A stretch of 64,000 nt of DNA from Chryseobacterium indologenes (lineage in GTDB: Bacteria; Bacteroidota; Bacteroidia; Flavobacteriales; Weeksellaceae): positions 2,356,001 through 2,420,000 of the forward strand of contig NZ_CP074372.1 in assembly GCF_018362995.1 (NCBI RefSeq), read 5' to 3'. Numbering within the stretch: position 1 is the stretch's first letter; each line of letters begins with the position of its first letter. This document shows positions 63,775 through 64,000 of the stretch, piece after piece. Under the pieces are notes generated by a model. That model searched no databases. It worked only from the letters and a program-made list of their open reading frames with translations, and had not been told where the DNA came from. The position numbers were made by a program, and so were the translations under genes.

Positions 63775-64000
63775 CTAAGAGTTGTGACGGAAGTACCCCG
63801 ACTGCTCAATCTTATTATCATAAACCGTAAGTTCTGTAATAGGTGCAGATTCTACTTCAACGTTATGAGAAGATACTCCCCAGGCCTTAAAGTCATCACT
63901 TCCGATATACTTCACAAAGTTATAAATGTTAAGAATAATCTTTTGCTTAACAGTTAAAAGGATATCGTTGATATAAGTATTATCTATGATTACATATTTA
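63775..64000 (-). CDS. Partial protein, C-terminal end only
   Basis: An open minus-strand frame enters at the right edge and stops at 63775-63777. The last part reads about 75 residues and ends in YDNKIEQSGYFRHNS. I do not recognise the family from this piece. It is on the same strand as the Fur gene, 66 bp before it. Confidence 0.65.
   Translation of the reverse strand, partial: KYVIIDNTYINDILLTVKQKIILNIYNFVKYIGSDDFKAWGVSSHNVEVESAPITELTVYDNKIEQSGYFRHNS

Overview
The window looks like a chromosomal segment of a flavobacterium, most likely Chryseobacterium or a close Weeksellaceae relative. Reasons: AT-rich DNA; promoters of the Bacteroidetes TTG / TAnnTTTG type (best example 56150-56179 before the HU gene, spacer 19); few visible Shine-Dalgarno sites; and typical gene families (TPR-AraC hybrid regulator, START-like domain protein, OstA-like protein, long-tailed ribosomal protein S16, LA_2272-type surface protein). 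This is inference from content; no 16S rRNA is present.

Layout. 1-8 kb: membrane and beta-barrel proteins, an HD hydrolase coupled to an alpha/beta hydrolase, ribokinase, a GIY-YIG nuclease between exact inverted repeats, and valS. 8-16 kb: DUF1573 protein, a PPK2 polyphosphate kinase behind an 8-bp tandem repeat, RNase P RNA, an ECF sigma factor with a membrane partner, an acyl-CoA ligase, rpoN and asnS. 16-26 kb: regulators (TPR-AraC, HTH, two AraC) with an SDR oxidoreductase and a serine hydrolase; several candidate operators are visible. 26-30 kb: rimM-rpsP, a nitroreductase, a GreA/B-like factor, and a decayed IS3-family element (28538-29845) with a 3-bp target duplication. 30-37 kb: an M3 peptidase, an AT-rich HEPN-like gene, an unrecognised 436-aa protein next to two abnormal tRNA-like sequences, a TPR protein, a Pmp3-like protein and a methyltransferase. 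37-45 kb: a serine hydrolase, an MFS pump with its TetR regulator, a frameshifted VOC protein, and a second TetR region facing a perfect 28-bp palindrome. 45-48 kb: a tyrosyl-tRNA synthetase behind a leader peptide and a strong terminator (apparent attenuator), an exonuclease and a GNAT protein.

48-54.3 kb holds a compact six-gene minus-strand cluster: two TerD proteins, two von Willebrand A proteins of the TerY type, a PP2C phosphatase and a divergent protein kinase. It matches the TerY-P triad proposed for Ter-type stress or defence systems and lacks the classical terZABC genes. 54.4-64 kb is housekeeping: a flippase-like membrane protein, panD, an HU protein, pdxH, a YqgE protein, a muramoyl amidase, two aminotransferase-fold proteins (one lacking its PLP lysine by my alignment), an OstA-like protein and a Fur-family regulator.

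Three dispersed repeat families recur between genes: a REP-like family, a family beginning GGCTAAAGCC and ending CTATTGA, and GGAAG-rich inverted repeats. The most notable findings are the tyrS attenuator, the tRNA-like pair with its unknown neighbour, the repeat-flanked GIY-YIG gene, the predicted AraC site before the SDR gene, and the TerY-P cluster.
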